From Ideonella_A sakaiensis_A (GTDB lineage Bacteria > Pseudomonadota > Gammaproteobacteria > Burkholderiales > Burkholderiaceae_C), in NCBI RefSeq assembly GCF_048320135.1, contig NZ_CP182947.1:2728001-2792000 (forward strand): DNA of 64,000 nucleotides. The letters are read 5' to 3'. This document shows, one piece after another, positions 50,673 to 58,164 of the stretch. The notes beneath the pieces are model-generated. The model was not told the origin of the DNA and made no database searches. It was given only the letters and a program-made list of their open reading frames with translations. The translations under genes and the position numbers were made by a program. Numbering within the stretch: position 1 is the stretch's first letter; every line of letters starts with the position of its first letter.

Positions 50673-53024
50673 ATGACCAAAGCTTCACGCTGGGCCTGGA
50701 TCGTCTCGCTGGTCGCGATGACCGGGGCCGGCCTCGTGCTCGCGTTTCTGCTGGCGCTGGCGACCAACAACCGCGTCGCCTACGAGCGCCACTATGTCTG
50801 GCTGTTCTGGGTCAATGTCGTCGTCGCCTCGCTGCTGGTGCTGGTGATCGGCATCGCCGCGGTGCGGCTGCTGGTGCGGGTGATGCGCGGCAAATTCGGC
50901 AGCAAGCTGCTGCTGAAGCTGGCGGCGATCTTTGCGCTGGTCGGCGTCGTGCCGGGCGTGCTGATCTATACGGTGAGTTTCCAGTTCGTCTCGCGCAGCA
51001 TCGAGAGCTGGTTCGACGTCAAGGTCGAGGGCGCGCTCGATGCCGGGCTGAACCTCGGCCGCGGCACGATCGACGCGCAGGTCAACGAACTCGCCGAAAA
51101 AACCCGGCTGGCCGCCGAGCGGCTTGGCGAGAACCGCTTCGAGCCGGCGCCGCTGGCGCTGGAGCGGCTGCGCGAGCAGTTGTCGCTGCAGGAAATCGCG
51201 ATCGTCGGCTCCGGCGGCCAGGTGCTGCTGAGCGCCGGCGCTGCCGGCAGTTCGCTGGCGCCGGAGCGGCCGCCGGCAGCGCTGTTGCGCCAGGCCAGGC
51301 AGTCGCGCGTGGCAAGCCAGCTCGAAGGGCTGGACGACGACCTCGGCCCGACTGCCTCCGCCGGCGCGGCCGGCGAACCGGCCAGCGGCGCGCCGCAGCC
51401 GGCACGCATCCGCGCGTTGGCCTACATCCCGTCGACCAGCCTCGAGCTGGCGCAGCAGGACCGCTATCTCTACGTCAGCCAGGTGCTGCCGCCGCTGCTG
51501 GCGGCCAATGCGCTGGCGGTGCAGTCGGCCTACCGTGAATACCAGCAGCGTGCGCTGGCGCGCGACGGGCTGCGCAAGATGTACATCGGCACGCTGACGC
51601 TGACGCTGATCCTCGCGGTTTTCGGCGCGCTGCTGTTGGCGGTGACGCTGGCGCGCCAGCTGGCCGAGCCGCTGCTGCTGCTTGCGCAAGGGATGCGCGA
51701 GGTCGCAAAAGGCGACCTCAGCGCGAAGCCGGTGCTGGCTTATCGCGACGAGCTCGGCGGGCTGACGCGATCGTTTGCCGCAATGACCGAGCAGCTGTCG
51801 GAGGCGCGCGAGCTGGTCGACCGCAGCGTCGCGCAGCTCGAAGCGGCGCGCGCCAACCTGCAGACCATCCTCGACAACCTGACCGCCGGCGTGATCGTCT
51901 TCGACCGCGAAGACCGGATCGAGACCGTCAATCCGGGCGCGACCCGCATCCTGCGGCTGCCGCTGCTGTCGTACCAGGGGCGGCGCCTCGACGAGGTGCC
52001 GGGGCTGCCGGACTTCGCGCGGGCGGTCGCGCAGCGCTTCGAGCTGCACGGCAGCAGCCCGGAGGTCGGCGAACGCGACCAGTGGCAGGACTCGTTCGAG
52101 CTGCAGACGCAGACCGCCGAGGGCCGCGACCGCGACGGCCAGACGCTGCTGGTGCGCGGCGCGGCGATGCCGCAGGGCGCCAGGCTGCTCGTCTTCGACG
52201 ACATCACCGAGGTCGTCTCGGCGCAGCGTACCGAGGCCTGGAGCGAGGTGGCGCGCCGGCTCGCGCACGAGATCAAGAACCCGCTGACGCCGATCCAGCT
52301 GTCGGCCGAGCGGCTGCAGCACAAGCTCGAGAGCAAACTCGACGGCACAGACTAGGCGATGCTGGTGCGATCGGTCGAGACCATCGTCAACCAGGTGCAG
52401 GCGATGAAACGGCTGGTCAATGAATTCCGCGACTATGCGCGGCTGCCGGCGGTGCGGCTGGCACCGGTCGACCTGAACGCGCTGGCCGGCGAGGTGCTGG
52501 CGCTGTATGCCAACGAGCAGGAGACCGGCCAGCTGCATTTCGAGCCCTGCGCCGAGCTGCCGCTGATCGACGGCGACAATACGCAGCTGCGCCAGGTCAT
52601 CCACAACCTGGTGCAGAACGCGCTCGATGCGGTGGCCGACCAGCCCGACGCCAGCGTGCGGCTGCGTACCGAGCTGTCGCGCAATGAACAGGGCGAGTTG
52701 CGGGCGGTGCGGCTGGTCGTCACCGACAATGGGCCCGGCTTTCCGGACAAGGTGCTGAAACGGGCTTTCGAGCCCTATGTGACGACCAAGAGCAAGGGCA
52801 CCGGCCTCGGCCTGGCGGTCGTCAAGAAGATCATCGACGAGCACGGCGCGAGGGTGCGGATCGTCAATCTGGGGCCGCACGAAAGCGACCAGCCAGGGGC
52901 CGCAAAAGGCGCATCGGCGGCCGCTGGCGGCCACGGTGCGCAAGTTTCTATATCATTTTCGAAATTCGCGCCGATTTCCGGTACGACAGCTGCGGCTAAC
53001 ATGGCGCAAGCACCGGCGCATTGA
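50673..53024 (+). pseudogene. ntrY: NtrY-like nitrogen-regulation sensor kinase, split by an in-frame TAG
   Basis: Reading through a single TAG (52353-52355) gives a continuous 783-residue frame with all NtrY domains. Two N-terminal membrane segments and an extracytoplasmic region (to about 290) come first. A further membrane segment, HAMP, PAS (TILDNLTAGVIVFDRED) and HisKA with His532 in ARRLAHEIKNPLTPI precede the break. After the stop, NLVQNALDAV, DNGPGFP and GTGLGLAVV form the ATPase domain. The stop falls in LDGTD-stop-AMLVRSVETI, where relatives I recall have DQAML, so CAG to TAG is the likely change. The 560-aa product keeps the phosphoacceptor but lacks ATP binding. An ATG at 52359 could start the second part. 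True mutation, assembly error or readthrough cannot be told apart here. Confidence 0.85.
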
Positions 53025-53030
53025 GGGTTC

Positions 53031-53729
53031 ATGGCCACCATTCTTGTAGTTGACGACGAACTGGGCATTCGGGCCCTGCTGTCGGAGATCCTGACTGACG
53101 AAGGACATACCGTCGAGGTGGCGGAGAACGCCGCGCAGGCGCGCACGCTTCGCGAAACCGCGCGCCCCGACCTCGTCCTGCTCGATATCTGGATGCCCGA
53201 TGTCGATGGCATCACGCTGCTGAAAGAGTGGAGCGCGACCGCCTGCCTGACGATGCCGGTGATCATGATGAGTGGCCACGGCACCATCGACACCGCGGTC
53301 GAGGCGACCAAACACGGCGCGATGGCCTTCCTCGAAAAGCCGATCACGCTGCAGAAGCTGCTGCGTGCCGTCGAGCAGGGCCTTGCAAAGCCGGCGCCGC
53401 GCGTCGAGCACCTGATCAGCCAGCACCATGTGCGCGGCGGCGAGCATTCGCTCGCCGGCGACGGCGGCAGTGCGCTGGTCGGCAGCCCAATCAGCATGCT
53501 GCATGCGCCGCCGATCGGCCCGCAGGCCGAACAGAGCTTCGACCTCGACCGCCCGCTGCGCGAGGCGCGCGATGCGTTCGAGAAAAGTTATTTCGAATTC
53601 CACCTCGCGCAGGAAAACGGCAGCATGACCCGCGTCGCCGAAAAAACCGGCCTCGAGCGCACCCATCTGTACCGCAAGCTGAAGCAGCTCGGCGTCGACC
53701 TGAGCCGCAACAAGCGCAACGGCATCTGA
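53031..53729 (+). CDS. ntrX: NtrX-like response regulator lacking the AAA+ domain
   Basis: The 232-aa protein has a receiver domain (VVDDE, Asp52 in LVLLDIWMPDVDG, FLEKPIT) and a C-terminal Fis-type helix-turn-helix (NGSMTRVAEKTGLERTHLYRKLKQLGVD), joined by an Ala/Gly-rich linker (about 120-165). The sigma-54-activating ATPase domain of classical NtrX/NtrC is absent, so it cannot activate sigma-54 polymerase directly. It begins 6 bp after the disrupted kinase gene. With the kinase broken, it may be unphosphorylated or served by another kinase. Confidence 0.9.
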   Translation: MATILVVDDELGIRALLSEILTDEGHTVEVAENAAQARTLRETARPDLVLLDIWMPDVDGITLLKEWSATACLTMPVIMMSGHGTIDTAVEATKHGAMAFLEKPITLQKLLRAVEQGLAKPAPRVEHLISQHHVRGGEHSLAGDGGSALVGSPISMLHAPPIGPQAEQSFDLDRPLREARDAFEKSYFEFHLAQENGSMTRVAEKTGLERTHLYRKLKQLGVDLSRNKRNGI

Positions 53730-53830
53730 GGCAGCGGGCGGCGCGGGAGGCCGCGTCGGCTGCTATATACTTGCGGGCTCGATCGGACGGCAAGCCTTGC
53801 GCGCCGCGACGATCGGCAGCAACAGATCAA

Positions 53831-53906
53831 GGCCTGGTAGCTCAGTTGGTAGAGCAGCGGATTGAAAATCCGCGTGTCGGTGGTTCGATTCCGCCCCAGG
53901 CCACCA
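53831..53906 (+). tRNA. tRNA-Phe (GAA)
   Basis: The 76-nt sequence folds as a full cloverleaf. Acceptor arms GGCCTGG and CCAGGCC pair, followed by discriminator A and encoded CCA. The D arm is GCTC-AGTTGGTA-GAGC, the anticodon loop ATTGAAAAT has GAA, and the T arm has GGTTCGATTCC. A possible -10 TATACT lies at 53766-53771 without a clear -35. Its 3' half is repeated at 57173-57219, marking an integration site. Confidence 0.98.
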
Positions 53907-53908
53907 GA
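53862..53908 (+). repeat. attL-like direct repeat (3' half of tRNA-Phe)
   Basis: This 47-nt segment, from the anticodon loop through CCA and the next two bases, recurs at 57173-57219. The first 36 nt are identical and the remainder differs only where CCAGGCC reads CCCAGCC. Confidence 0.85.
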
Positions 53909-53917
53909 CATCCTCCT

Positions 53918-53948
53918 GAAGCCCGTCCATCGTGATGGGCTTCGGTCT
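53918..53948 (+). terminator. Terminator after tRNA-Phe
   Basis: GAAGC (53918-53922) pairs with GCTTC (53939-53943), and inside it CCATC pairs with GATGG across a small bulge. The tail GGTCTTTCT is weakly T-rich. It sits 11 nt after the tRNA and, if the island model is right, came with the island. Confidence 0.5.
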
Positions 53949-54301
53949 TTCTGGGGTTGGTGGTTGCGATTGGCTGATTGATGCGCCGGTTTGCGGGACC
54001 GAACTTGTTGGTTCAGTGAAGGTTGGAATGTTGTCCTCGAAGGTCGAGGGCATGTTCCGAAACCTCGATAGCAGCGGGTGTCGGCTTCGGCACCTCAACC
54101 GGGGAAGACCACCGACGAGCGGGCAGATCAACGGTCTGGCCTTGGCTGCGGTCGGCAACCTCGCCTCCGGGATCGTTACGTGGGCAGGAATCCGCTTGGC
54201 TTCCGCGATGACCCGTTCCAGCTCCCCTTCCATCCGGTCCGCAACCCTTCGTCTGAATCGCCCGCAAATCGTAGACACCTGCAGGCCTCAAACTTGAGGT
54301 C
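53949..54301. other. Island left part, no recognisable gene
   Basis: About 350 bp between the tRNA terminator and the IS3 remnant. Frames exist on both strands but none shows recognisable protein features. The minus-strand frame that crosses the tRNA encodes the well-known false antisense-tRNA peptide. Nothing further is supported. Confidence 0.4.
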
Positions 54302-54319
54302 ATGCAGGAGGTGCGTGCG

Positions 54320-54540
54320 ATGAGCACGAAGAGGTATGCGGACGAGGTCAAGGCGGAGGCGGCAGGCCAGGTGCTGGACATTGGTGATCGAGTGGCCGAC
54401 GTAGCGCAGCGGCTGGGTGTCGGCCAGCACAGCCTGTGGGTGGCTGTGCCTGGCGGGTGTCATCGATCAGTGGTCACGCATGGTCGTGGGCTGGTCCATG
54501 GGTCAGCGTAGTGACGCGAGTTCGCAGGGCACGAGTGGCA
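54320..54540 (+). pseudogene. IS3-family transposase remnant (orfA start joined to orfB fragment)
   Basis: After GGAGG and ATG 54320, the frame reads STKRYADEVKAEAAGQVLD, then VADVAQRLGVGQHSLW, the helix-turn-helix start of IS3-family OrfA. After about 40 codons it breaks, and in another frame (from about 54450) LAGVIDQWSRMVVGWSMGQR follows, matching the DDE core of OrfB. Most of both genes between these points is deleted. Confidence 0.75.
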
Positions 54541-54886
54541 GGCCTTTGTGCGCATGGCCCATTGTTGAGCGCCGCCTCTTTGCTTGATGAGGCAGTTTCC
54601 GGAAAGTAGACTGAACCGTGATCTCGTGTATGTTCGAACGTCTGACGCTGGATCTGGCTCGACACCCGTTCCCGAAACCAGCGCACTCGCACTGTTGGGG
54701 CTCGGACTCGTTGGCGTCGATGAACACTTGCGGGGCACAGCGAAGGAACATCGGGACGCACCCTGAAAGATGACTTGCAACCCGCGCGGGGGTTTCGGTG
54801 TGCGCCATCTGCGCGTCACCGGAACTTGCCCTCGCTTGCTGACAGACCGCTGCATTACAAGCCTGGATAAAAGGGGGGGAGGTGAT
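54541..54886. other. Degenerate stretch with a PEP-CTERM-like fragment
   Basis: No intact gene is visible in these roughly 350 bp. At 54668-54718 (plus strand) the codons read VPETSALALLGLGLVGV, the pattern of a PEP-CTERM surface-sorting tail, but the basic end is missing and the frame upstream is short. It looks like debris from an exopolysaccharide-associated surface protein gene. Confidence 0.45.
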
Positions 54887-55105
54887 ATGTCCTCAGAAGC
54901 GCAACACGAGCAGATAGAGCAACAGAAAGTCGTTCCCGGAAAGGTGTCCAGGAATCTGGACACTGCCACTGAGTTCGCCGCATTCTGCGTAGCCGAGCGG
55001 GAACGCCGCAGCAATTCTGATCAGGATTTCGACGCCGAGGTGTTCGACGAAGCAGTACAACTGATCGTGCACAAGTTGCAAGCGTTGAAGGCGGAGGGTT
55101 TCTGA
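54887..55105 (+). CDS. Small acidic protein upstream of the SMC-like ATPase
   Basis: I do not recognise this 72-aa protein. It is predicted soluble and largely helical: an N-terminal Gln/Glu-rich part (EAQHEQIEQQK), then LDTATEFAAFCVAERERRS and DAEVFDEAVQLIVHKLQALK. The start is supported by an almost perfect Shine-Dalgarno (GGGAGGTGAT ending just before ATG 54887). Its stop overlaps the ATPase start (TGATG), so the two are translationally coupled, implying a functional pair. Confidence 0.75.
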   Translation: MSSEAQHEQIEQQKVVPGKVSRNLDTATEFAAFCVAERERRSNSDQDFDAEVFDEAVQLIVHKLQALKAEGF

Positions 55106-57027
55106 TGATCATCACCCACCTTCGCGCAGAAAATTTCCTCAAATATGCTGAACTCGAATTGAGCAATCTCCCGGCCTCCGGTCTGATAGCGGTCAGTGGT
55201 CCGAACGAATCAGGCAAGAGCGCAATCGGTGAAACCATCTGCTTTGCCCTGTTCGGGCGAACCTATTCCGTGGCCGCGGATGCACCGGAAAAGCTGATCC
55301 GCTGGGGGGCGCCACGCTGCAACGTCAGCGTCGATTTCAGGGGGAAGAACGGCCGCAGCTACAGAATCTCGCGCTACCTGGATGCCGAAGGCACGCAGGG
55401 AGCACGCCTGGAGTCGCTCGATGACGGCGAGACAACGCTCGCCAAAGGTGCCGAACACGTAGCCGTGGCGCTCCCCGGATTGACCGGTTTCGACTATGAG
55501 GAGTTCGTGGAGTCCTTCTACCTGCCGCAGCGCGAGTTGACGACTCCTCACCCGGACAGTCATGCATTGATGGCCATGGCTGGCATCGCCCCACTTGCAA
55601 GGATCCGCAAGGAACTGCAAGAGGCGAACGCCCAAGACGCGGCAGCCAATGTCGACACCGCGAGGCAGATAGCCGAACTGGAAACCCAGCTTGCGGAACT
55701 CGACATCGATAAACGACGCCTACCGGACCTCGAAACGACACGGGCAACGGTGTCATCGGTGCAGAAAGAAAAATCCGAGCGCCTCGCGCGGCTGCAACAG
55801 TCCGTGGCCGACTACAAGGAAAAGTATCCCGCCGCGTACAAGGCGCGCAGTGCCCAACGCAAGGCGCGCCTGTTCGCCTTCCTGTTCTTTGCGATTGCCG
55901 CCGTCCTGTGGGGCGGCTGGGTGGCTCTAACCCAGCGTCCCGATTTGGACGTCTCCCAACAGCTGTCTGCCTGGCTTGCGAACAGTATCCCGGGCTGGCA
56001 GATTGAGCGGGTAGCGATCCTGTGGGCAGCAGTCGTGGCAACAATCCTGTTCGTTGTCTCGCTGGCAATAAGCGCCCGCCAGGGTGGTCGGTTCGGCAAA
56101 CTGGCCGACCATGCTCATGAGGCGGCACGGCAGATCGGTGTCGCGCGCGAGAGTGCTGGCGCCGACATCCGTGGCCCGCTCGAGAACGTAGCTCGGCTCG
56201 TCCCGGCTGCGCAGCCGAATCCGACGAACGCCGCGAGCCCGGAATCGGCCAAGGCTGCGCACAGCGAATCCAAGCGTTCATCCCTCCCCGCCAGTGTGGC
56301 GGCCCTGGGCGATCGCACATCACGGTTTGATGTGGACACTGATGAGATTCAACAGACTGTCGATGCCATTGAGCCCGCGTTGCTGAACCAGTCCAAGACC
56401 TTGCAGGACCAGGTGTCGTTGGTGGACCGTGCCATCGGGGAAGAGCAACGGCGTCTGCGCGAAGCGGAAAAGCTCGAGGCGATGCGGGATCAACATCGGG
56501 AAACACACCGTGCGAGAGAGCACCATGTCCGTGTCCGGGAGATGGGAATCAGCCTGCTGGAGAGTGCTTCACGTGAGCGATCACACCTGTTCAACAAGGA
56601 GGTTCGCAGTCTTGCCGGCGGGGCGCTCCCGCGTTTCACCGATGACCGCTACCAGCACCTGCAGATCGATGAGTCCCTCAGCGTCCGCGTCTTCTCCAAT
56701 GAAAAGCACGATTTCATGGATTTCGACGAGATATCGAGCGGTACCCAGCGCCAGATCATGCTCGCGGTGCGGCTTGCCCTGTCCCAGGAACTGATCCGCT
56801 CCACCGTCGGTGGCGCACAATTCATCTTCCTGGACGAGCCGTTCGCATTCTTCGATGAGCAACGCATGCTGAATACTCTCCACGCTCTGCCACAACTGAG
56901 CGATGAGCTCGCCCAGATCTGGATCATTACGCAGCATCTCCCTGAGGCGGCGCGGGTTGATGCGCACATTCGCTGCTCGCGAGAGACCGAGGAACTGCGC
57001 GTGGCGACGCCGGATGTGGGTGGCTGA
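55105..57027 (+). CDS. Membrane-spanning SMC/Rad50-like (YhaN-type) ATPase
   Basis: The 640-aa protein has an N-terminal AAA_23-type half with Walker A GPNESGKS (32-39), and coiled-coil around 180-245. Two membrane segments (about 256-275 and 303-322) sit where a long SMC coil and hinge would be. A second coil follows (about 410-495), then the C-terminal half with ABC-signature-like ISSGTQRQ (543-550), Walker B FIFLDEPF (D577, E578) and a WIITQH switch. This resembles YhaN-like ATPases, which usually partner an SbcD-like nuclease; none is adjacent. Expression is coupled to the 72-aa gene. A role in DNA maintenance or phage defence at the membrane is inference. Confidence 0.8.
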   Translation: MIITHLRAENFLKYAELELSNLPASGLIAVSGPNESGKSAIGETICFALFGRTYSVAADAPEKLIRWGAPRCNVSVDFRGKNGRSYRISRYLDAEGTQGARLESLDDGETTLAKGAEHVAVALPGLTGFDYEEFVESFYLPQRELTTPHPDSHALMAMAGIAPLARIRKELQEANAQDAAANVDTARQIAELETQLAELDIDKRRLPDLETTRATVSSVQKEKSERLARLQQSVADYKEKYPAAYKARSAQRKARLFAFLFFAIAAVLWGGWVALTQRPDLDVSQQLSAWLANSIPGWQIERVAILWAAVVATILFVVSLAISARQGGRFGKLADHAHEAARQIGVARESAGADIRGPLENVARLVPAAQPNPTNAASPESAKAAHSESKRSSLPASVAALGDRTSRFDVDTDEIQQTVDAIEPALLNQSKTLQDQVSLVDRAIGEEQRRLREAEKLEAMRDQHRETHRAREHHVRVREMGISLLESASRERSHLFNKEVRSLAGGALPRFTDDRYQHLQIDESLSVRVFSNEKHDFMDFDEISSGTQRQIMLAVRLALSQELIRSTVGGAQFIFLDEPFAFFDEQRMLNTLHALPQLSDELAQIWIITQHLPEAARVDAHIRCSRETEELRVATPDVGG

Positions 57028-57172
57028 CGCGCGGTCATTGCCTGTTGGCAGATGAGGGAAGTTGCGAGTTCGGCATCATTAAAAACTGCCGGCTCCTGAG
57101 CAGCCGCTGACGATTGAGGCTGCGCTTGCGCTTCTTCAACTTGGTGGCACCCCGACCACGAGCGTGATTGTC
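57028..57172. other. Island right part, no gene
   Basis: This short stretch between the ATPase stop and the right repeat shows no protein or RNA features that I can support. Confidence 0.4.
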
Positions 57173-57219
57173 TTGAAAATCCGCGTGTCGGTGGTTCGAT
57201 TCCGCCCCCAGCCACCAGA
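57173..57219 (+). repeat. attR-like direct repeat (displaced tRNA-Phe 3' fragment)
   Basis: This is a second copy of the tRNA-Phe 3' half, 36 identical bases followed by CAGCCACCAGA instead of AGGCCACCAGA. The changes break the acceptor stem, as expected for a fragment no longer under selection. Confidence 0.85.
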
Positions 57220-57225
57220 TGAATC

Positions 57226-57259
57226 AAGGACTTGGCGCTTGTGCGTCAGGTCCTTTTTT
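57226..57259 (+). terminator. Strong terminator after attR (probable original tRNA-Phe terminator)
   Basis: AAGGAC (57226-57231) pairs with GTCCTT (57250-57255), with further pairing of TTGGCGC and GCGTCAG using G-U pairs, followed by TTTTTT. Its place right after the displaced tRNA end suggests it terminated tRNA-Phe before the island arrived. Confidence 0.8.
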
Positions 57260-57327
57260 CTTTCCGGTCCGAGCATCGCAATGGGGTAGGTCCTGTCGCA
57301 CGGAGAGACGTCGAGGTTACGCAAACA

Positions 57328-57363
57328 TACCCAATGAGGGTACGGTCATGCCCAAAATGGGTA
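57328..57363 (+). promoter_or_regulatory. Paired palindromic operators at the MNT gene start
   Basis: TACCC-AATGA-GGGTA (57328-57342, perfect arms) and TGCCC-AAAAT-GGGTA (57349-57363, one mismatch) start 21 bp apart, two helical turns. They flank and overlap the putative start codon 57348. This layout suits autorepression by the winged-helix protein encoded immediately downstream. Confidence 0.6.
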
Positions 57364-57973
57364 TGACAGTGAACTTCTCGGCACCGGTCTGCGGCATGGC
57401 CGACGTGCTTTTCACCGGCACGCAGCACCGTGTGCTGGCGCCGCTGTTCGGCCAGCCGACGCGCAGCTTCTATGCAAGCGAACTGATCAGTCTGGCGGGC
57501 ATGGGCTCGGGTGCGGTGCAGCGAGAACTTGCCAAGCTGGCGGGCAGCGGGCTTGTCACAGTGCGCACTGTCGGCAATCAGAAGCACTTCCAGGCCAACC
57601 GGGACGCCCCCATCTTCGATGAACTGAAAGGCATCGTCGACAAGACCTTCGGTCTTGCCGAGCCGCTGCGGCAGGCCTTGCAGCCACTGTCGAAAAAGAT
57701 TGCCGCGGCATTCGTTTTTGGTTCGGTGGCGAAGGAATCCGATACCGCGTCGAGTGACATCGATCTGCTGGTCGCAGCGACGATCTGCACTACCCGGACC
57801 TGTTTGTCGCACTGGAATCCGTCGGTGCCGCACTTGGGCGCAGCGTCAACCCGGCGATCCTCGCGCGCAAGGAGTTGGCGAAACGCTCGAAGTCGAATGA
57901 GTCATTCGTCACTCGGGTGCTTTCGCAGCCGAAGATCTGGGTGATCGGTGACGAACATGCCCTCGCCACTTGA
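57348..57973 (+). pseudogene. Winged-helix/MNT nucleotidyltransferase antitoxin, frameshifted
   Basis: The first part encodes a winged-helix domain (TGTQHRVLAPLFGQPTRSFY, then SGAVQRELAKLAGSGLV) and the start of a minimal nucleotidyltransferase, with GSVAKESDTASSDIDLLVA carrying GSxxx and DID. At about 57773-57780 the frame is lost. In a shifted frame the expected continuation SDDLHYPDLFVALESVGAAL runs on to IWVIGDEHALAT and a stop at 57971-57973. One missing base would explain it. Such proteins pair with HEPN toxins, and the remains of one follow. Start ATG 57348 or 57363. Confidence 0.75.
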
Positions 57974-58100
57974 GAATCTGGCGGGGCCGGGCCAATCGCT
58001 TCGTGCAGAACCGCCCGACAGCTCCGAGTTTGCCGGCCTGCTCCGTTCGGGCCGAGCGCGACTGAAAGACGCGAGCAACCCGGCGCTTTCGCTCGAAAGC
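57948..58100 (+). pseudogene. HEPN-family toxin remnant, truncated
   Basis: Starting at GTG 57948 (or ATG 57957) and overlapping the MNT gene end, the frame reads SPLENLAGPGQSLRAEPPD, then SEFAGLLRSGRARLKDASNPALSLES. This matches the first 50 or so residues of HEPN proteins that accompany MNT antitoxins. After LES the similarity stops and the DNA runs into the downstream hairpin of the convergent porin gene. The catalytic RxxxxH region is gone, so no toxin is made. Confidence 0.6.
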
Positions 58101-58133
58101 TGCGCTCCCCGTGCCCCGATGGCACAGCCAGCG

Positions 58134-58153
58134 GCGCCGGCTCCCGCCGGCGC
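58134..58153 (-). terminator. GC-rich hairpin after the outer-membrane protein gene
   Basis: GCGCCGGC (58134-58141) and GCCGGCGC (58146-58153) form an 8-bp stem with loop TCCC, 12 bp past the minus-strand stop. No T-run follows, so it may only stabilise the 3' end. Confidence 0.4.
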
Positions 58154-58164
58154 AGCCCTGTCAC

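Larger units (their letters stand above)
53862..57219. mobile_element. Small tRNA-Phe-integrated genomic island (no integrase left)
   Basis: About 3.3 kb lies between two copies of the tRNA-Phe 3' end. The first copy completes the functional tRNA; the second is a displaced fragment with two changes, followed directly by its own strong terminator. Base composition and codon choice inside look less GC-biased than in the flanking genes. Contents are an IS3-family remnant, a PEP-CTERM scrap, a 72-aa gene and an SMC-like membrane ATPase gene. No integrase or excisionase frame is visible, so it probably cannot move by itself. Confidence 0.8.

Noticed and set aside
53763..54278. Minus-strand protein crossing tRNA-Phe (contains AESNHRHADFQSAALPTELP)
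   Set aside because: This peptide is the well-known false translation of the antisense of a tRNA gene.
54770..54886. N-terminal extension of the 72-aa island protein from ATG 54770
   Set aside because: The extension has no domain features, while ATG 54887 has a near-perfect Shine-Dalgarno directly in front.
57173..57219. A second tRNA gene
   Set aside because: Only the 3' half is present and the acceptor stem is mutated; it is a displaced tRNA-Phe fragment.
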